The notes under the pieces are model-generated. The model was not told where the DNA came from. It did not search any database and was given only the letters and a program-made list of their open reading frames with translations. DNA of 64,000 nucleotides from Micromonospora sp. BL4 (GTDB lineage: Bacteria > Actinomycetota > Actinomycetes > Mycobacteriales > Micromonosporaceae): contig NZ_RCVJ01000105.1 in NCBI RefSeq assembly GCF_003667505.1, forward strand, positions 1 to 64,000, written 5' to 3'. Position 1 is the stretch's first letter. Each line of letters begins with the position of its first letter. Below, one piece after another: positions 36,469-45,132 of the stretch. The translations under genes and the position numbers were made by a program.

Positions 36469-37275
36469 TCAGGCGTCGACCGGGGACGGCGCGGTCAGGT
36501 GCTGACGGGCGAACTCCAACGCGGCGCGCAGGTCCGCCTCGCGCACCGCGCGGCTCTTCGCGCCCCGGGTCGCCACCTCCACCGCCACCGCACCGGTGAA
36601 GCCCCGCCCGGCCAGCGAGGAGAGCAGCTCCCCGCAGGGTTGGGTGCCACGCCCGGGCACCAGGTGCTCATCGCGGCCCTCGCCGGTGCCGTCGCCGAGG
36701 TGCACGTGGGCCAGCCCGGCGCCCATCCGGTCGGCCATCTCCAGCGGGTCGCTGTGCGAGGCCGCGCAGTGCGACAGATCCAGGGTGTACGACGGGTACC
36801 CGGTGTCGGTGGGATCCCAGCCGGGCACGTACGGAACGAACCGGCGGCCCGCCATCCGCACCGGGTACATGTTCTCCACCGCGAAGCGCAGCCCGGTGAA
36901 CCGGTCCGCCACCGCGGCGAGCCCCTCGGTGAACCGGCGCGCGTAGTCGCGCTGCCAGGTGAACGGGGGGTGCACCACGACGGTCGGCGCCTCCAACGTC
37001 TCGGCCAGCTCGGCGGCCTTGCGCAGCCGCTCCCACGGGTCCGGGCTCCACACCCGCTGGGTGACCAGCAGGCAGGGCGCGTGCACCGAGAGCACCGGCA
37101 CGTCGTAGTGCGTGGAGAGGCCGCGCAGCGCGCCCGCGTCCTGGCTGACCACGTCGGTCCAGACCATCACCTCGACGCCGTCGTAGCCGAGCGCCGCGGC
37201 CAGCTGGAACGCCGCCGCGGTCGGCTCGGGGAAGACCGACGAGCTGGACAGGAGCACCGGAACGCGGGAAGTCAC
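36469..37275 (-). CDS. TIM-barrel sugar phosphate isomerase/epimerase-like protein
   Basis: The 268-residue protein is of the xylose-isomerase-like AP-endonuclease-2 fold: [44 protein letters not shown] and [11 protein letters not shown] supply the metal-binding His/Glu/Asp set. The GTG at 37275 is favoured by TACCCT seven bases upstream. It corresponds to Rv0498 in M. tuberculosis, next to ppx. Substrate unknown. Confidence 0.85.
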   Translation of the reverse strand: MTSRVPVLLSSSSVFPEPTAAAFQLAAALGYDGVEVMVWTDVVSQDAGALRGLSTHYDVPVLSVHAPCLLVTQRVWSPDPWERLRKAAELAETLEAPTVVVHPPFTWQRDYARRFTEGLAAVADRFTGLRFAVENMYPVRMAGRRFVPYVPGWDPTDTGYPSYTLDLSHCAASHSDPLEMADRMGAGLAHVHLGDGTGEGRDEHLVPGRGTQPCGELLSSLAGRGFTGAVAVEVATRGAKSRAVREADLRAALEFARQHLTAPSPVDA

Positions 37276-37351
37276 ATCAGCCAGGGTAGCCCGGCGCGGC
37301 CGACGCCATCGTGACGAGCGCCGGCAAACCACCCGTAACCACCCGCTCCGG

Positions 37352-38296
37352 TCACACCGGTTCGAGTTGATCGAGCCGCCGGAGGATGACCCCCTCCCGC
37401 AGCGCCCAGGGGCAGATGTCCAGCGACTCCAGATCCAGGCGGCGCATCACCGCCTCGGCGACCACCGCGCCGGCCAGCAACTGGTGCGCCCGGCCCGCGC
37501 TGACGCCTTCCAGCTCCATCAGCTGGGCCGGCGGGATGTGCCGGATGAAGCCGATGACCTGCCGCAACCCGGCGCGGGTCAGGCTGCGCCGCGCCCAGAG
37601 CCCGGCCCCGGACGGCGCCGCCCCGGCCAGCCGGGCCAGGGTGCGGAACGTCTTCGAGGTGCCCACCACCCGCTCCCAGCCGACCTCGGTCATCTGGTCG
37701 ACCACCTTGGTTAGCCGGTCGTCCACGTACTCCCGCAGCTTGTCGACGGCCTCCGCGGACGGCGGCGCCGCGCTGGTCGGATCGATCCGCAGGCGCTCAC
37801 GGGTCAGCCGGCCGGCGCCCAGTGGCAGCGAGATCGCGGCGTCCGGGTCCTCGTCGATGCCGGCGGCGATCTCCAGCGAACCGCCCCCGATGTCCAGCAC
37901 CAGCAGCCGTCCCGCCGACCAGCCGAACCAGCGCCGCACCGCCAGGAAGGTCATCCGCGCCTCGTCCGCGCCGGAGAGCACCGCCAGACGTACGCCGGTC
38001 TCGTCGCGGACCCGGGCCAGCACCTCGGCCGCGTTGGTGGCGTCGCGCACCGCGGAGGTGGCGAACGCGATCAGGTCGTCGGCCTCCAGCCCGGTGGCCG
38101 CCGCCTTCGCCATGCCGACCGCCTTGACCAGACCGTCCGCGCCCACGTCGGTCAGCGCTCCGTCGGGGCCGATCTGCTCGGCCAGGCGGAGCACCACCTT
38201 CTCCGAGTGCGCCGGCCACGGGTGCGCGCCGTGGTGCGCGTCCACCACCAGCAGGTGCACCGTGTTGGATCCGACGTCGAGGACACCCAGTCGCAT
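37352..38296 (-). CDS. ppx: Ppx/GppA-family exopolyphosphatase
   Basis: The 314-residue protein has the ASKHA fold: [14 protein letters not shown] (phosphate 1), [22 protein letters not shown] (phosphate 2) and [10 protein letters not shown]. It is the short, two-domain actinobacterial Ppx1/Ppx2 type that hydrolyses polyphosphate or pppGpp. TAGGGT lies seven bases before the ATG, and the divergent gene has a similar leaderless-type promoter. Gene order with the cysteine-rich protein matches Rv0496-Rv0495c. Confidence 0.9.
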   Translation of the reverse strand: MRLGVLDVGSNTVHLLVVDAHHGAHPWPAHSEKVVLRLAEQIGPDGALTDVGADGLVKAVGMAKAAATGLEADDLIAFATSAVRDATNAAEVLARVRDETGVRLAVLSGADEARMTFLAVRRWFGWSAGRLLVLDIGGGSLEIAAGIDEDPDAAISLPLGAGRLTRERLRIDPTSAAPPSAEAVDKLREYVDDRLTKVVDQMTEVGWERVVGTSKTFRTLARLAGAAPSGAGLWARRSLTRAGLRQVIGFIRHIPPAQLMELEGVSAGRAHQLLAGAVVAEAVMRRLDLESLDICPWALREGVILRRLDQLEPV

Positions 38297-38370
38297 GGTG
38301 AAGACCCTAGGTGCAAGTCGTTTGCGCGGCTCGCCGGCCTGCGGAGGGGACCGCGCGTACGCTGGGCCGG
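38297..38370. promoter_or_regulatory. Divergent leaderless-type promoters ppx / cysteine-rich gene
   Basis: In 74 bp, TAGGGT (minus strand, 38304-38309) stands seven bases before the ppx ATG and TACGCT (plus, 38358-38363) seven bases before the GTG at 38371. Neither start has a Shine-Dalgarno sequence. Confidence 0.45.
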
Positions 38371-39174
38371 GTGACGATGGAGCTCCGCGTACTGGTGGAC
38401 GATCCGGGTGACCCGCGCAGCCGCGAGGTGCCGCTGGACTTTCCCCGGGAGTGGATCGAGTTCGCCGACCCCGCGGACGAGACCCACCTGATCCGGGCCG
38501 ACCTGACCTGGCTGCTCTCCCGCTGGACCTGCATCTTCGGCCGGGGTTGCCACGGCATCATCGCTGGCCGCTCCGCCGACGGCTGCTGCTCGCACGGAGC
38601 GTTCTTCACCGACTCGGACGACGAGAAGCGGGTCCGCAACGCCGTCAAACTGCTCACGCCGTCGACCTGGCAGCACTTCCGGCGCGGGGTCAAGAACTGG
38701 ACCGACAACGACACCATCGACGGCAAGAACCCGGCCCGCCGGACCGCCACCCAGGGCGCCGACGGTCCGTGCGTCTTCCTCAACGACGCCGACTTCGCCG
38801 GCGGGGGTGGCTGCGCGCTGCACGCCCAGGCGCTGCGCGACGGGGTGCACCCCCTGGAGTACAAGCCGGACGTCTGCTGGCAACTGCCGATCCGACGGGA
38901 TCAGGACTGGGTCAAGCGTCCGGACAACAGCAAGGTGCTGGTCTCCACCCTGTCGGAGTTCGACCGGCGGGGCTGGGGCGCCGGTGGGCACGACCTCGAC
39001 TGGTGGTGCACCTCCTCGACGGACGCGCACGTCGGCACCGAGCCGATGTACCTCTCGTACGGGCCGGAGTTGACCGCGTTGATCGGCGCGGCCGCGTACG
39101 AGCGGCTGGCCGAGCTGTGCGCGGCCCGGACGAAGCAGGGCTTGGTCGCCCCGCACCCCGCCGACGAGGTCTGA
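38371..39174 (+). CDS. Conserved cysteine-rich protein (Rv0495c-like)
   Basis: The 267-residue protein contains a cysteine pattern C-x5-C-x11-CC ([17 protein letters not shown]; about residues 50-70), then [18 protein letters not shown] and a Cys in KPDVCWQLP. The order of CC, C-x-FL, C-x-IH-like and P-x-C elements resembles the YkgJ-type CxxCxxxxCC iron/zinc-cluster families, though spacing differs. It is the positional homologue of M. tuberculosis Rv0495c. It probably binds a metal or Fe-S cluster; activity unknown. ATG at 38377 is an alternative start. Confidence 0.75.
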   Translation: MTMELRVLVDDPGDPRSREVPLDFPREWIEFADPADETHLIRADLTWLLSRWTCIFGRGCHGIIAGRSADGCCSHGAFFTDSDDEKRVRNAVKLLTPSTWQHFRRGVKNWTDNDTIDGKNPARRTATQGADGPCVFLNDADFAGGGGCALHAQALRDGVHPLEYKPDVCWQLPIRRDQDWVKRPDNSKVLVSTLSEFDRRGWGAGGHDLDWWCTSSTDAHVGTEPMYLSYGPELTALIGAAAYERLAELCAARTKQGLVAPHPADEV

Positions 39175-39191
39175 GCACTTCCGCTGATCTT

Positions 39192-39212
39192 GGTAGCACT
39201 CTTGCTATCATT
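39192..39212 (+). promoter_or_regulatory. Toxin-antitoxin promoter with palindromic operator
   Basis: GGTAGCA and TGCTATC (39192-39198, 39203-39209) form an inverted repeat with one mismatch around CTCT. It overlaps the -10-like TATCAT (39207-39212), which ends five bases before the antitoxin ATG. This is the arrangement expected for autorepression by a ribbon-helix-helix antitoxin on a leaderless mRNA. Confidence 0.6.
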
Positions 39213-39217
39213 TCGGG

Positions 39218-39418
39218 ATGGCCATGACGCTCCGACTTGATGACGAACGCGAACGGCGACTCCGTCTCGTCGCGGACGAGGAAGCGCGGTCGATGCACGC
39301 CGTCGTCGTCACGGCGATCGACGATTATCTGGCACGGCGGAACGCCAAGGAGTTCGGTGATCTCGCCGACGAGATCATTGAACGGCACGCCACGCTGCTC
39401 GCTCGCCTGGCGGAGTGA
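39218..39418 (+). CDS. Ribbon-helix-helix antitoxin
   Basis: The 66-residue protein has an N-terminal ribbon-helix-helix (MAMTLRLDDERERRLRLVAD, then SMHAVVVTAIDDYLARR) and a C-terminal helix that would bind the toxin. It ends in TGATG, overlapping the ATG of the Doc-type gene by one base. The RHH presumably represses the operon at the palindrome just upstream. ATG 39218 is chosen for the -10 spacing; 39224 is possible. Confidence 0.85.
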   Translation: MAMTLRLDDERERRLRLVADEEARSMHAVVVTAIDDYLARRNAKEFGDLADEIIERHATLLARLAE

Positions 39419-39801
39419 TGACGGAGGGCCGTTACCCGACGCTTGCCGACGTGGCCGGCATCGCCCGTAAGCTCAGCGTCGGGATCAGGGACGCCGGTCT
39501 CGTGGAGTCGGCCGTCGCCCGACCGCAGACGAGTGTATTCGGGGAAGACGCGTACCCCGACCTGTGGACCAAGGCAGCGGCGCTGCTGCACTCACTGGTC
39601 AGCAACCGCCCGTTCGTGGACGGCAACAAGCGGATCGGCTGGATCGTGGCGGTCGCCTTCCTGCTTCAGAACCGTGCCGTCACCCTGGACCAGCTTGACG
39701 AGATGGACCAGGACGTGGCGTACGACCTGGTCATCAGCGTGACGGAGAGCCGGCTGACGGAGGTCGCCGAGATCAGCGCCGCGTTGCGCAAGCTGTTCTG
39801 A
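39418..39801 (+). CDS. Doc/Fic-family toxin with altered catalytic motif
   Basis: The 127-residue protein is a death-on-curing homologue. Doc proteins phosphorylate EF-Tu using the Fic-type motif HxFxxGNKR-like loop. Here the loop is NRPFVDGNKRIGW: every other residue is kept but the catalytic His is Arg64 (codon CGC, one transition from CAC). The toxin may therefore be inactive, or belong to an Arg-bearing subgroup. It is coupled to the RHH antitoxin and lies between two core-block genes, so the pair is probably an insertion. Confidence 0.85.
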   Translation: MTEGRYPTLADVAGIARKLSVGIRDAGLVESAVARPQTSVFGEDAYPDLWTKAAALLHSLVSNRPFVDGNKRIGWIVAVAFLLQNRAVTLDQLDEMDQDVAYDLVISVTESRLTEVAEISAALRKLF

Positions 39802-39851
39802 CCGGGCCTGCCGGCCCGACGTCGTCAGCCGACCGAGCGTCGACATGCCGA

Positions 39852-39880
39852 AGGGGCCCACGTCAAGCGCGCGGGCCCCT
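39852..39880. terminator. Convergent terminator, toxin gene / phoP
   Basis: Arms AGGGGCCC and GGGCCCCT (39852-39859 / 39873-39880) with a 13-base loop lie between the stops of the convergent Doc-type and phoP genes; it can act on both transcripts. Confidence 0.6.
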
Positions 39881-39892
39881 CCGGTACGCCGA

Positions 39893-40576
39893 TCACGGCT
39901 CGAACTTGTAGCCCAGGCCCCGGACGGTGACGATGAAGCGCGGCGCGGACGGCTCCGGCTCGATCTTGGAGCGCAGCCGCTTGACGTGTACGTCCAGCGT
40001 CTTGGTGTCACCGACGTAGTCGGCGCCCCAGACCCGGTCGATGAGCTGGCCGCGGGTCAGCACCCGCCCGGCGTTGCGGAGCAGCAGCTCCAGCAGCTCG
40101 AACTCCTTCAGCGGCAACTGCACGGCCCCGCCGTCGACGGTCACCACGTGCCGCTCGATGTCCATCCGCACCGGGCCGGCGGCCAGGGTCGGGGCGCCCG
40201 AGTCGGCCACCTCCGGGCTCTGCCGGCGCAGCACCGCCCGGATCCGGGCCACCAGCTCGCGGGGCGAGTACGGCTTGGTGACGTAGTCGTCGGCGCCGAT
40301 CTCCAGGCCGACCACCTTGTCGATCTCGCTGTCCCGGGCGGTGACCATGATGATCGGGACGGCCGACCGCTGCCGGAGCTGCCGGCAGACCTCGGTCCCC
40401 GACATTTCGGGCAGCATCAGGTCGAGCAGCACGATGTCGGCGCCGGTTCGGTCGAACTCGGTGAGGGCGTCGGTGCCGGTCGCGGCGACCGAAACCTCAA
40501 AGCCCTCCTTACGGAGCATGTACGACAGGGCGTCGGAGAACGACTCCTCGTCCTCGACCACCAGAACGCGGCTCAA
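39893..40576 (-). CDS. phoP: Phosphate response regulator PhoP (RegX3 orthologue)
   Basis: OmpR/PhoB-type regulator: receiver with Asp52 (IVLLDLMLPE) and a winged-helix domain ending VHVKRLRSKIEPE...VRGLGYKFEP, nearly the same as Streptomyces PhoP and mycobacterial RegX3. It activates phosphate-scavenging genes at GTTCACC repeats. I favour the TTG at 40576: GGAAAGGAAA lies about 8 bases upstream and the length (227 residues) fits the family, whereas the ATG at 40594 adds six residues. It follows phoR with a short gap. Confidence 0.92.
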   Translation of the reverse strand: MSRVLVVEDEESFSDALSYMLRKEGFEVSVAATGTDALTEFDRTGADIVLLDLMLPEMSGTEVCRQLRQRSAVPIIMVTARDSEIDKVVGLEIGADDYVTKPYSPRELVARIRAVLRRQSPEVADSGAPTLAAGPVRMDIERHVVTVDGGAVQLPLKEFELLELLLRNAGRVLTRGQLIDRVWGADYVGDTKTLDVHVKRLRSKIEPEPSAPRFIVTVRGLGYKFEP

Positions 40577-40599
40577 CGGGGGTTTCCTTTCCATTGCTG

Positions 40600-41883
40600 T
40601 CAGACCTGCCGTAGCTCGGCCGGACCGGCCTCGATCCCAGCCGGCGGCAGTGTCGCCAGCAGGTCGTCCGGTGGACGGGCGGGCAGCCGGAGGGTGAACG
40701 TCGATCCACCACCAAGAGTGCTCGACACCTCCACCCGTCCGCCATGGTTGCTCGCGATGTGTTTGACGATGGCCAGGCCGAGCCCGGTGCCGCCGGTGGC
40801 ACGCGAGCGGGCCTGGTCGGCTCGGTAGAACCGCTCGAAGATCCGGTCCACGTCCGTCGGGGCGATGCCGATGCCCTGGTCGGCGACGGCGATGTCGATG
40901 TGCTCGTCGTCACCGCGAAGGGTGACCCGGACCGTGGTGTCCGCACCCGAGTAGTTGATGGCGTTCTCCACCAGGTTCGCCACCGCGGTGGCGAGCTGGG
41001 TGTCGCTGCCGTACGCGGTGAGACCGCGCTGCCCGGTCACCGACACCTCGACGCCCCGGGCGGAGGCCGCGGTGCGGGTCCGGTCGACGACCTCGGCGAT
41101 CACCCAGTCCAGCGCGACCGGCTCCGCCGGCGGCTGCGGCTCGGCGCCCTGCAACCGGGTCAGCTCCAGCAGCTCCTGCACCAGCCGACCCAGCCGGGTC
41201 GACTCGTGCTGGATCCGTTCGGCGAACCGGCGGGCGGCGACCAGGTCCTCGGAGAGGTCGGGCGCCGCGGCCTCGGCCGGCTCGGTGGCGTCGAGCAACG
41301 CCTCGGCGAGCAGCTGAAGCGCCCCGATCGGTGTCTTGAGCTCGTGGCTCACGTTGGCCACGAAGTCACGTCGCACGCGGGTCAGGCGGTGCGACTCGGT
41401 CACGTCGACCGCCTCCACGGCGATGAACCCGTTGCCGAGGCCCATGGCCCGCAGGTGCACGCCGAGCGGGTTCTCCCCCGCGCTGTCGCGACCCCGGGGC
41501 AGGTCCAGCTCGATCTCGCGCCGCACCCCGGTGCGCCGCACCTGGCCGGCGAGGGTACGGATCAGTGGGTGCGCGGCGATCGAGCCCGGGGTGCTGCCGG
41601 TGCGCAGCAGACCCATCGCACGGGCGGCCGGGTTGATCAGCACGGGCGTGTCGTCGTCGTCCAGCACCACGACACCGGCCCGGAGCGAGTCGATCGTCCG
41701 GCGACCGAGCCCGGTCTGCTGCTCGTCGGCTATCGCGGGCCTCCCCCTGCTCCAGCGGGAGTCTGCGCTCCCCGTCGACGTGGAGGGGCGCCTGCGCGCC
41801 GGAAGGAACCGGGGCAGCACGAAACCGGCGGCCAGCCCGGCCACCAACGCCACGGCCACCACGACCGCCACCGCCCACTCCAC
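40600..41883 (-). CDS. phoR: Phosphate sensor histidine kinase PhoR (SenX3 orthologue)
   Basis: The 427-residue kinase has an N-terminal transmembrane helix (about 5-26), a PAS-like domain (about 60-165), HisKA with His180 (VANVSHELKTPIGAL) and an HATPase with N-box VENAIN, G1 DQGIGI and G2 GGTGLGLAIVKH. A single visible membrane helix is like SenX3. TACGAT (41890-41895, minus) six bases before the GTG suggests a leaderless transcript. PHO-box-like repeats lie between it and phoU. Confidence 0.92.
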   Translation of the reverse strand: MEWAVAVVVAVALVAGLAAGFVLPRFLPARRRPSTSTGSADSRWSRGRPAIADEQQTGLGRRTIDSLRAGVVVLDDDDTPVLINPAARAMGLLRTGSTPGSIAAHPLIRTLAGQVRRTGVRREIELDLPRGRDSAGENPLGVHLRAMGLGNGFIAVEAVDVTESHRLTRVRRDFVANVSHELKTPIGALQLLAEALLDATEPAEAAAPDLSEDLVAARRFAERIQHESTRLGRLVQELLELTRLQGAEPQPPAEPVALDWVIAEVVDRTRTAASARGVEVSVTGQRGLTAYGSDTQLATAVANLVENAINYSGADTTVRVTLRGDDEHIDIAVADQGIGIAPTDVDRIFERFYRADQARSRATGGTGLGLAIVKHIASNHGGRVEVSSTLGGGSTFTLRLPARPPDDLLATLPPAGIEAGPAELRQV

Positions 41884-41955
41884 CCGGCGATCGTAGGGTC
41901 ATTGTTAACCTGGCTACCACACAGAACAGGACGAACCACCCTCACTTTCGTAACT

Positions 41956-41994
41956 GTTCACCCCCACGTCCGGCGTCGTTCACCGGGGTTCATC
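41956..41994. promoter_or_regulatory. PHO-box-like direct repeats between phoR and phoU
   Basis: GTTCACC occurs at 41956-41962 and 41978-41984, exactly two 11-bp turns apart, and GTTCATC at 41988-41994. Streptomyces PhoP binds 11-bp direct units with this core, including in its own phoRP-phoU intergenic region. Autoregulation of both divergent units is expected. Confidence 0.75.
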
Positions 41995-42086
41995 AAGGGT
42001 CCGTCCGCGCCACCTACCGTTGGCGGCGCACCTGCTCCATCCCTGCGCCGGCACCCGTCGGCGGCGACCGACCACAGGACGTGATG

Positions 42087-42740
42087 ATGCGCGACGAGTT
42101 CCGGGCCGACCTCCAGATCGTCAGCCAACTGCTGGTGGACATGGCGGAGGGCGTCCGCGCCGCCATGCGCCAGGCCACCCGGGCCCTGCTCACCGCCGAC
42201 CGGCAAGCCGCCGAGACGGTCATCGAGCGGGACGCCGAGATCGACGACCTCTACCGGCACGTCGAGGAGCGGGTCTGTGACCTGCTCGCCCGGCAGGCGC
42301 CGGTCGCCTCCGACCTGCGGGCCATGATCACCGCGCTGCACGTGGCCGCCGACCTGGAGCGGATGGGTGACCTGGCCGACCACGTGGCGAAGACCGCGCT
42401 GCGCCGGCACCCCTCACCCGCCGTCCCGGCGGAGCTGCGGGCGATCTTCACCGAGATGGCGGACATCGCCGACCGGATGGCGGTGAAGATCGGTTCGGTG
42501 CTCGCGAAGCCCGACGCCGACCTCGCCGGCGAGCTGGACCGCGACGACGACGCGATGGACGAGCTGCACAAGAACCTGTTCGCGGTGCTGCTCGGCGAAG
42601 ACTGGCCGTACGGGGTGGAGACCGCGATCGACGCCACCCTGCTCGGTCGCTTCTACGAGCGCTTCGCCGACCACGCGGTCAACGCCGGTGAGCACGTGGT
42701 CTACCTGATCACCGGGGAGACCTCCCCCACCGCCAGCTGA
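42087..42740 (+). CDS. phoU: Phosphate signalling regulator PhoU
   Basis: The 217-residue protein consists of two three-helix PhoU repeats (IDDLYRHVEERVCDLLARQ and DDDAMDELHKNLFAVLL) with the conserved D/E metal-site residues. PhoU links the Pst transporter to PhoR and damps the Pho response. GTG-ATG-ATG starts at 42081/42084/42087 are possible; MRDEF matches the family N-terminus. It is divergent from phoR-phoP as in Streptomyces; no pst genes are in the window. Confidence 0.92.
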   Translation: MRDEFRADLQIVSQLLVDMAEGVRAAMRQATRALLTADRQAAETVIERDAEIDDLYRHVEERVCDLLARQAPVASDLRAMITALHVAADLERMGDLADHVAKTALRRHPSPAVPAELRAIFTEMADIADRMAVKIGSVLAKPDADLAGELDRDDDAMDELHKNLFAVLLGEDWPYGVETAIDATLLGRFYERFADHAVNAGEHVVYLITGETSPTAS

Positions 42741-42746
42741 CCTGCG

Positions 42747-42793
42747 GAAAAGGGCCCCTGGTCGTCGCCGAGCGACAACGAGGGGCCCTTTTC
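42747..42793. terminator. Convergent terminator phoU / gpmA
   Basis: Perfect 13-base arms (42747-42759 and 42781-42793) with AAAA on one side and TTTT on the other enclose a 21-base loop. It lies seven bases after the phoU stop and ends before the gpmA stop; the A/T flanks make it a bidirectional intrinsic terminator. Confidence 0.85.
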
Positions 42794-42799
42794 TGATGC

Positions 42800-43567
42800 C
42801 TAGCGGCCCTGGTTGGCCACCGCGGCGGCGGCCGCCTTGGCGGCGGTCGGGTCGAGGTAGGTGCCGCCCAGGGTGAGGGGGCGCAGCTGCGGGTCGAGGT
42901 CGTAGCGCAGCGGGATGCCGGTCGGGATGTTCAGCTTGGCGATCGCCTCGTCGGAGATCTGGTCGAGGTGCTTGACCAGGGCCCGCAGCGAGTTGCCGTG
43001 CGCGGCCACCAGCACCGTCCGGCCGGCCAGGATGTCCGGCACGATCGAGTCGTACCAGTAGGGCAGCATCCGCTCGACGACGTCCTTGAGGCACTCGGTA
43101 CGCGGCATCAGCTCGGTCGGCAGCAGCGCGTACCGCGGATCGCCCACCTGCGACCACTCGTCGTCGTCGGCGATCGGCGGCGGCGGGGTGTCGTACGACC
43201 GGCGCCAGAGCATGAACTGCTCTTCGCCGTACTCGTCAAGGGTCTGCTTCTTGTTCTTGCCCTGCAGGGCGCCGTAGTGCCGCTCGTTGAGCCGCCACGA
43301 CCGGCGCACCGCGATCCAGTGCCGGTCGGCGGCGTTCAGCGCCAGCTCGGCGGTGCGGATCGCCCGGCGCATCACGCTGGTGTGCACGACGTCCGGCAGC
43401 AGGCTGTGCTCGCGCATCAGCTCGCCGCCGCGCCGCGCCTCACCCTCGCCCTTCTCGGTCAGGTCGACGTCCACCCAGCCGGTGAAGAGGTTCTTGGCGT
43501 TCCAGTCGCTCTCGCCGTGCCGCAGCAGGACCAGCGTCCCGACGGTGGGCCCCTCGCTCGCAGTCAT
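42800..43567 (-). CDS. gpmA: 2,3-bisphosphoglycerate-dependent phosphoglycerate mutase
   Basis: The 255-residue glycolytic enzyme interconverts 3- and 2-phosphoglycerate. Catalytic [15 protein letters not shown] (phospho-His), second His in [13 protein letters not shown], and [11 protein letters not shown] are intact. The ATG at 43567 (MTASEG) is typical for actinobacteria. Proximity to senX3/phoR is conserved in M. tuberculosis (gpm1-senX3-regX3). Confidence 0.95.
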   Translation of the reverse strand: MTASEGPTVGTLVLLRHGESDWNAKNLFTGWVDVDLTEKGEGEARRGGELMREHSLLPDVVHTSVMRRAIRTAELALNAADRHWIAVRRSWRLNERHYGALQGKNKKQTLDEYGEEQFMLWRRSYDTPPPPIADDDEWSQVGDPRYALLPTELMPRTECLKDVVERMLPYWYDSIVPDILAGRTVLVAAHGNSLRALVKHLDQISDEAIAKLNIPTGIPLRYDLDPQLRPLTLGGTYLDPTAAKAAAAAVANQGR

Positions 43568-43719
43568 GCGGATCATCCTGCCTCAACCGCCGCCGGGACA
43601 CGCGGGCACCCGTCGTGACGACCACCACGTGAAAATGCTGGTGACCAGCGACTCCGTCCCCGACTAGGTTGTAAGGCGCTCAAGTCACACCGGTCATTAC
43701 TTGCAAGCGGGGGCGCCAC

Positions 43720-45015
43720 GTGCGGACGATGCGGAGCTGGTTCCGGGAAACCACCGGCGGCCTGCCAACCACTTTCTGGTACCTGTGGACCGGCACGCTG
43801 ATCAATCGGCTCGGCTCGTTCGTCCTCGTCTTCCTCGCCATCTACCTGACCCAGGAACGCGGCTTCTCCGCCTCCCAGGCCGGCCTGGTGCTCGGGCTGT
43901 GGGGCGTCGGCGGCGCGGTCGGCACCACCGCCGGCGGCACCCTGGCCGACCGGTGGGGCCGGCGACCGACGTTGCTCACCGCGCACGTGGGCGCGGCCGT
44001 GATGATGCTCGGCCTCGGGCTGGCCAAGGACCTCTGGGCCGTGGCGCTGGGCGCGCTGCTGCTCGGCCTGTTCGCCGAGGCGGCCCGGCCCGCGTTCGGG
44101 GCCATGATGATCGACGTGGTGCCGGCGAAGGACCGGTTGCGCGCCTTCTCGCTCAACTACTGGGCGATCAACCTGGGTTTCGCCTGCGCCGCCGTCCTCG
44201 CCGGCCTCGCGGCGCAGGCCGACTACCTGCTGCTGTTCGTGGTCGACGCGGCCACCATGCTGATCACCGCGCTGATCATCTTCACCCGCGTGCCGGAGAC
44301 CCGGCAGAGCGGCCGTGCGGCCGCCGCGGCCGCTGCGGCGAAGGCCCCGCGCGGCGCCCTGCGGACGATCCTCACCGACCGGGTCTACCTCGGCTTCGTG
44401 GCGCTGAACCTGCTGGCCGCCCTGGTGTTCCTCCAGCACATCTCGATGCTGCCGATCGCCATGAGCGACGACGGCCTCAGCCCCGCCACCTACGGCTCGG
44501 TGATCGCGCTCAACGGCGTCCTGATCGTGATCGGTCAGCTCTTCGTGCCCCGGCTGATCCGGGGCCGGAGCCGCTCACACGTGCTCGCGCTGGCCGCCGT
44601 GGTGATGGGCGCCGGATTCGGCCTGACCGCGTTCGCCGGCACCGTCTGGCTCTACGGGCTGACCGTGCTGATCTGGACGGTCGGCGAGATGCTGAACTCG
44701 CCGTCCAACTCCACCCTGATCGCCGAGCTGTCCCCGGCCGAGCTGCGGGGGCGCTACCAGGGCGTGTTCTCCCTCTCGTGGCAGATCGCCGGCGCCTGTG
44801 CGCCGATCCTCGGCGGCCTGGTGCGTGAGCACGCCGGCAACGCCACGCTCTGGCTCGCCTGTGCCGCGATCGGCGTCGTGACCGCGGTGGCACACCTGGT
44901 GTCCGGCCCGGCCCGGGAGCGGCGCGCCACCGCCCTGCGGCGCTCAGGTGAGGCGCTGGCACCGGTCGGCGCCACCCCGCCGACGGCGGCACAGCCCGAG
45001 CCGGCGACTGCCTGA
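43720..45015 (+). CDS. MFS exporter (first of tandem pair)
   Basis: The 431-residue protein has 12 hydrophobic segments and the MFS motif A-like GGTLADRWGRRPTLL between helices 2 and 3. It probably exports a drug-like or metabolic compound by proton antiport. It begins MRTMRSWFRETTGGLPTTFWYLWTG, clearly paralogous to the next gene. GTG 43720 is taken as start; an ATG three codons on is possible. No regulator gene is adjacent. Confidence 0.87.
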   Translation: MRTMRSWFRETTGGLPTTFWYLWTGTLINRLGSFVLVFLAIYLTQERGFSASQAGLVLGLWGVGGAVGTTAGGTLADRWGRRPTLLTAHVGAAVMMLGLGLAKDLWAVALGALLLGLFAEAARPAFGAMMIDVVPAKDRLRAFSLNYWAINLGFACAAVLAGLAAQADYLLLFVVDAATMLITALIIFTRVPETRQSGRAAAAAAAAKAPRGALRTILTDRVYLGFVALNLLAALVFLQHISMLPIAMSDDGLSPATYGSVIALNGVLIVIGQLFVPRLIRGRSRSHVLALAAVVMGAGFGLTAFAGTVWLYGLTVLIWTVGEMLNSPSNSTLIAELSPAELRGRYQGVFSLSWQIAGACAPILGGLVREHAGNATLWLACAAIGVVTAVAHLVSGPARERRATALRRSGEALAPVGATPPTAAQPEPATA

Positions 45016-45083
45016 CCGCGCCTCATCGCCGGATCGCAAGGGTTCATGATTAGGTATTCGAGTGGCGGGACCCCGGCCGGTTT

Positions 45084-45112
45084 CCTACGGTTCTCTGGAA
45101 ACAGTTAGGAAC
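45084..45112 (+). promoter_or_regulatory. Imperfect palindrome before the second MFS gene
   Basis: TTCCTA and TAGGAA, extended by GGT/ACC with one bulged T, flank about 18 bases between the two MFS genes. It could be an operator or an mRNA stem; no regulator is adjacent. Weak evidence. Confidence 0.25.
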
Positions 45113-45132
45113 CTGAAGTGTCGGGAGGTCGG

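Noticed and set aside
37355..37375. TΨC-like GGTTCGAG word suggesting a tRNA
   Set aside because: It lies in the 3' end of ppx and no cloverleaf can be folded around it.
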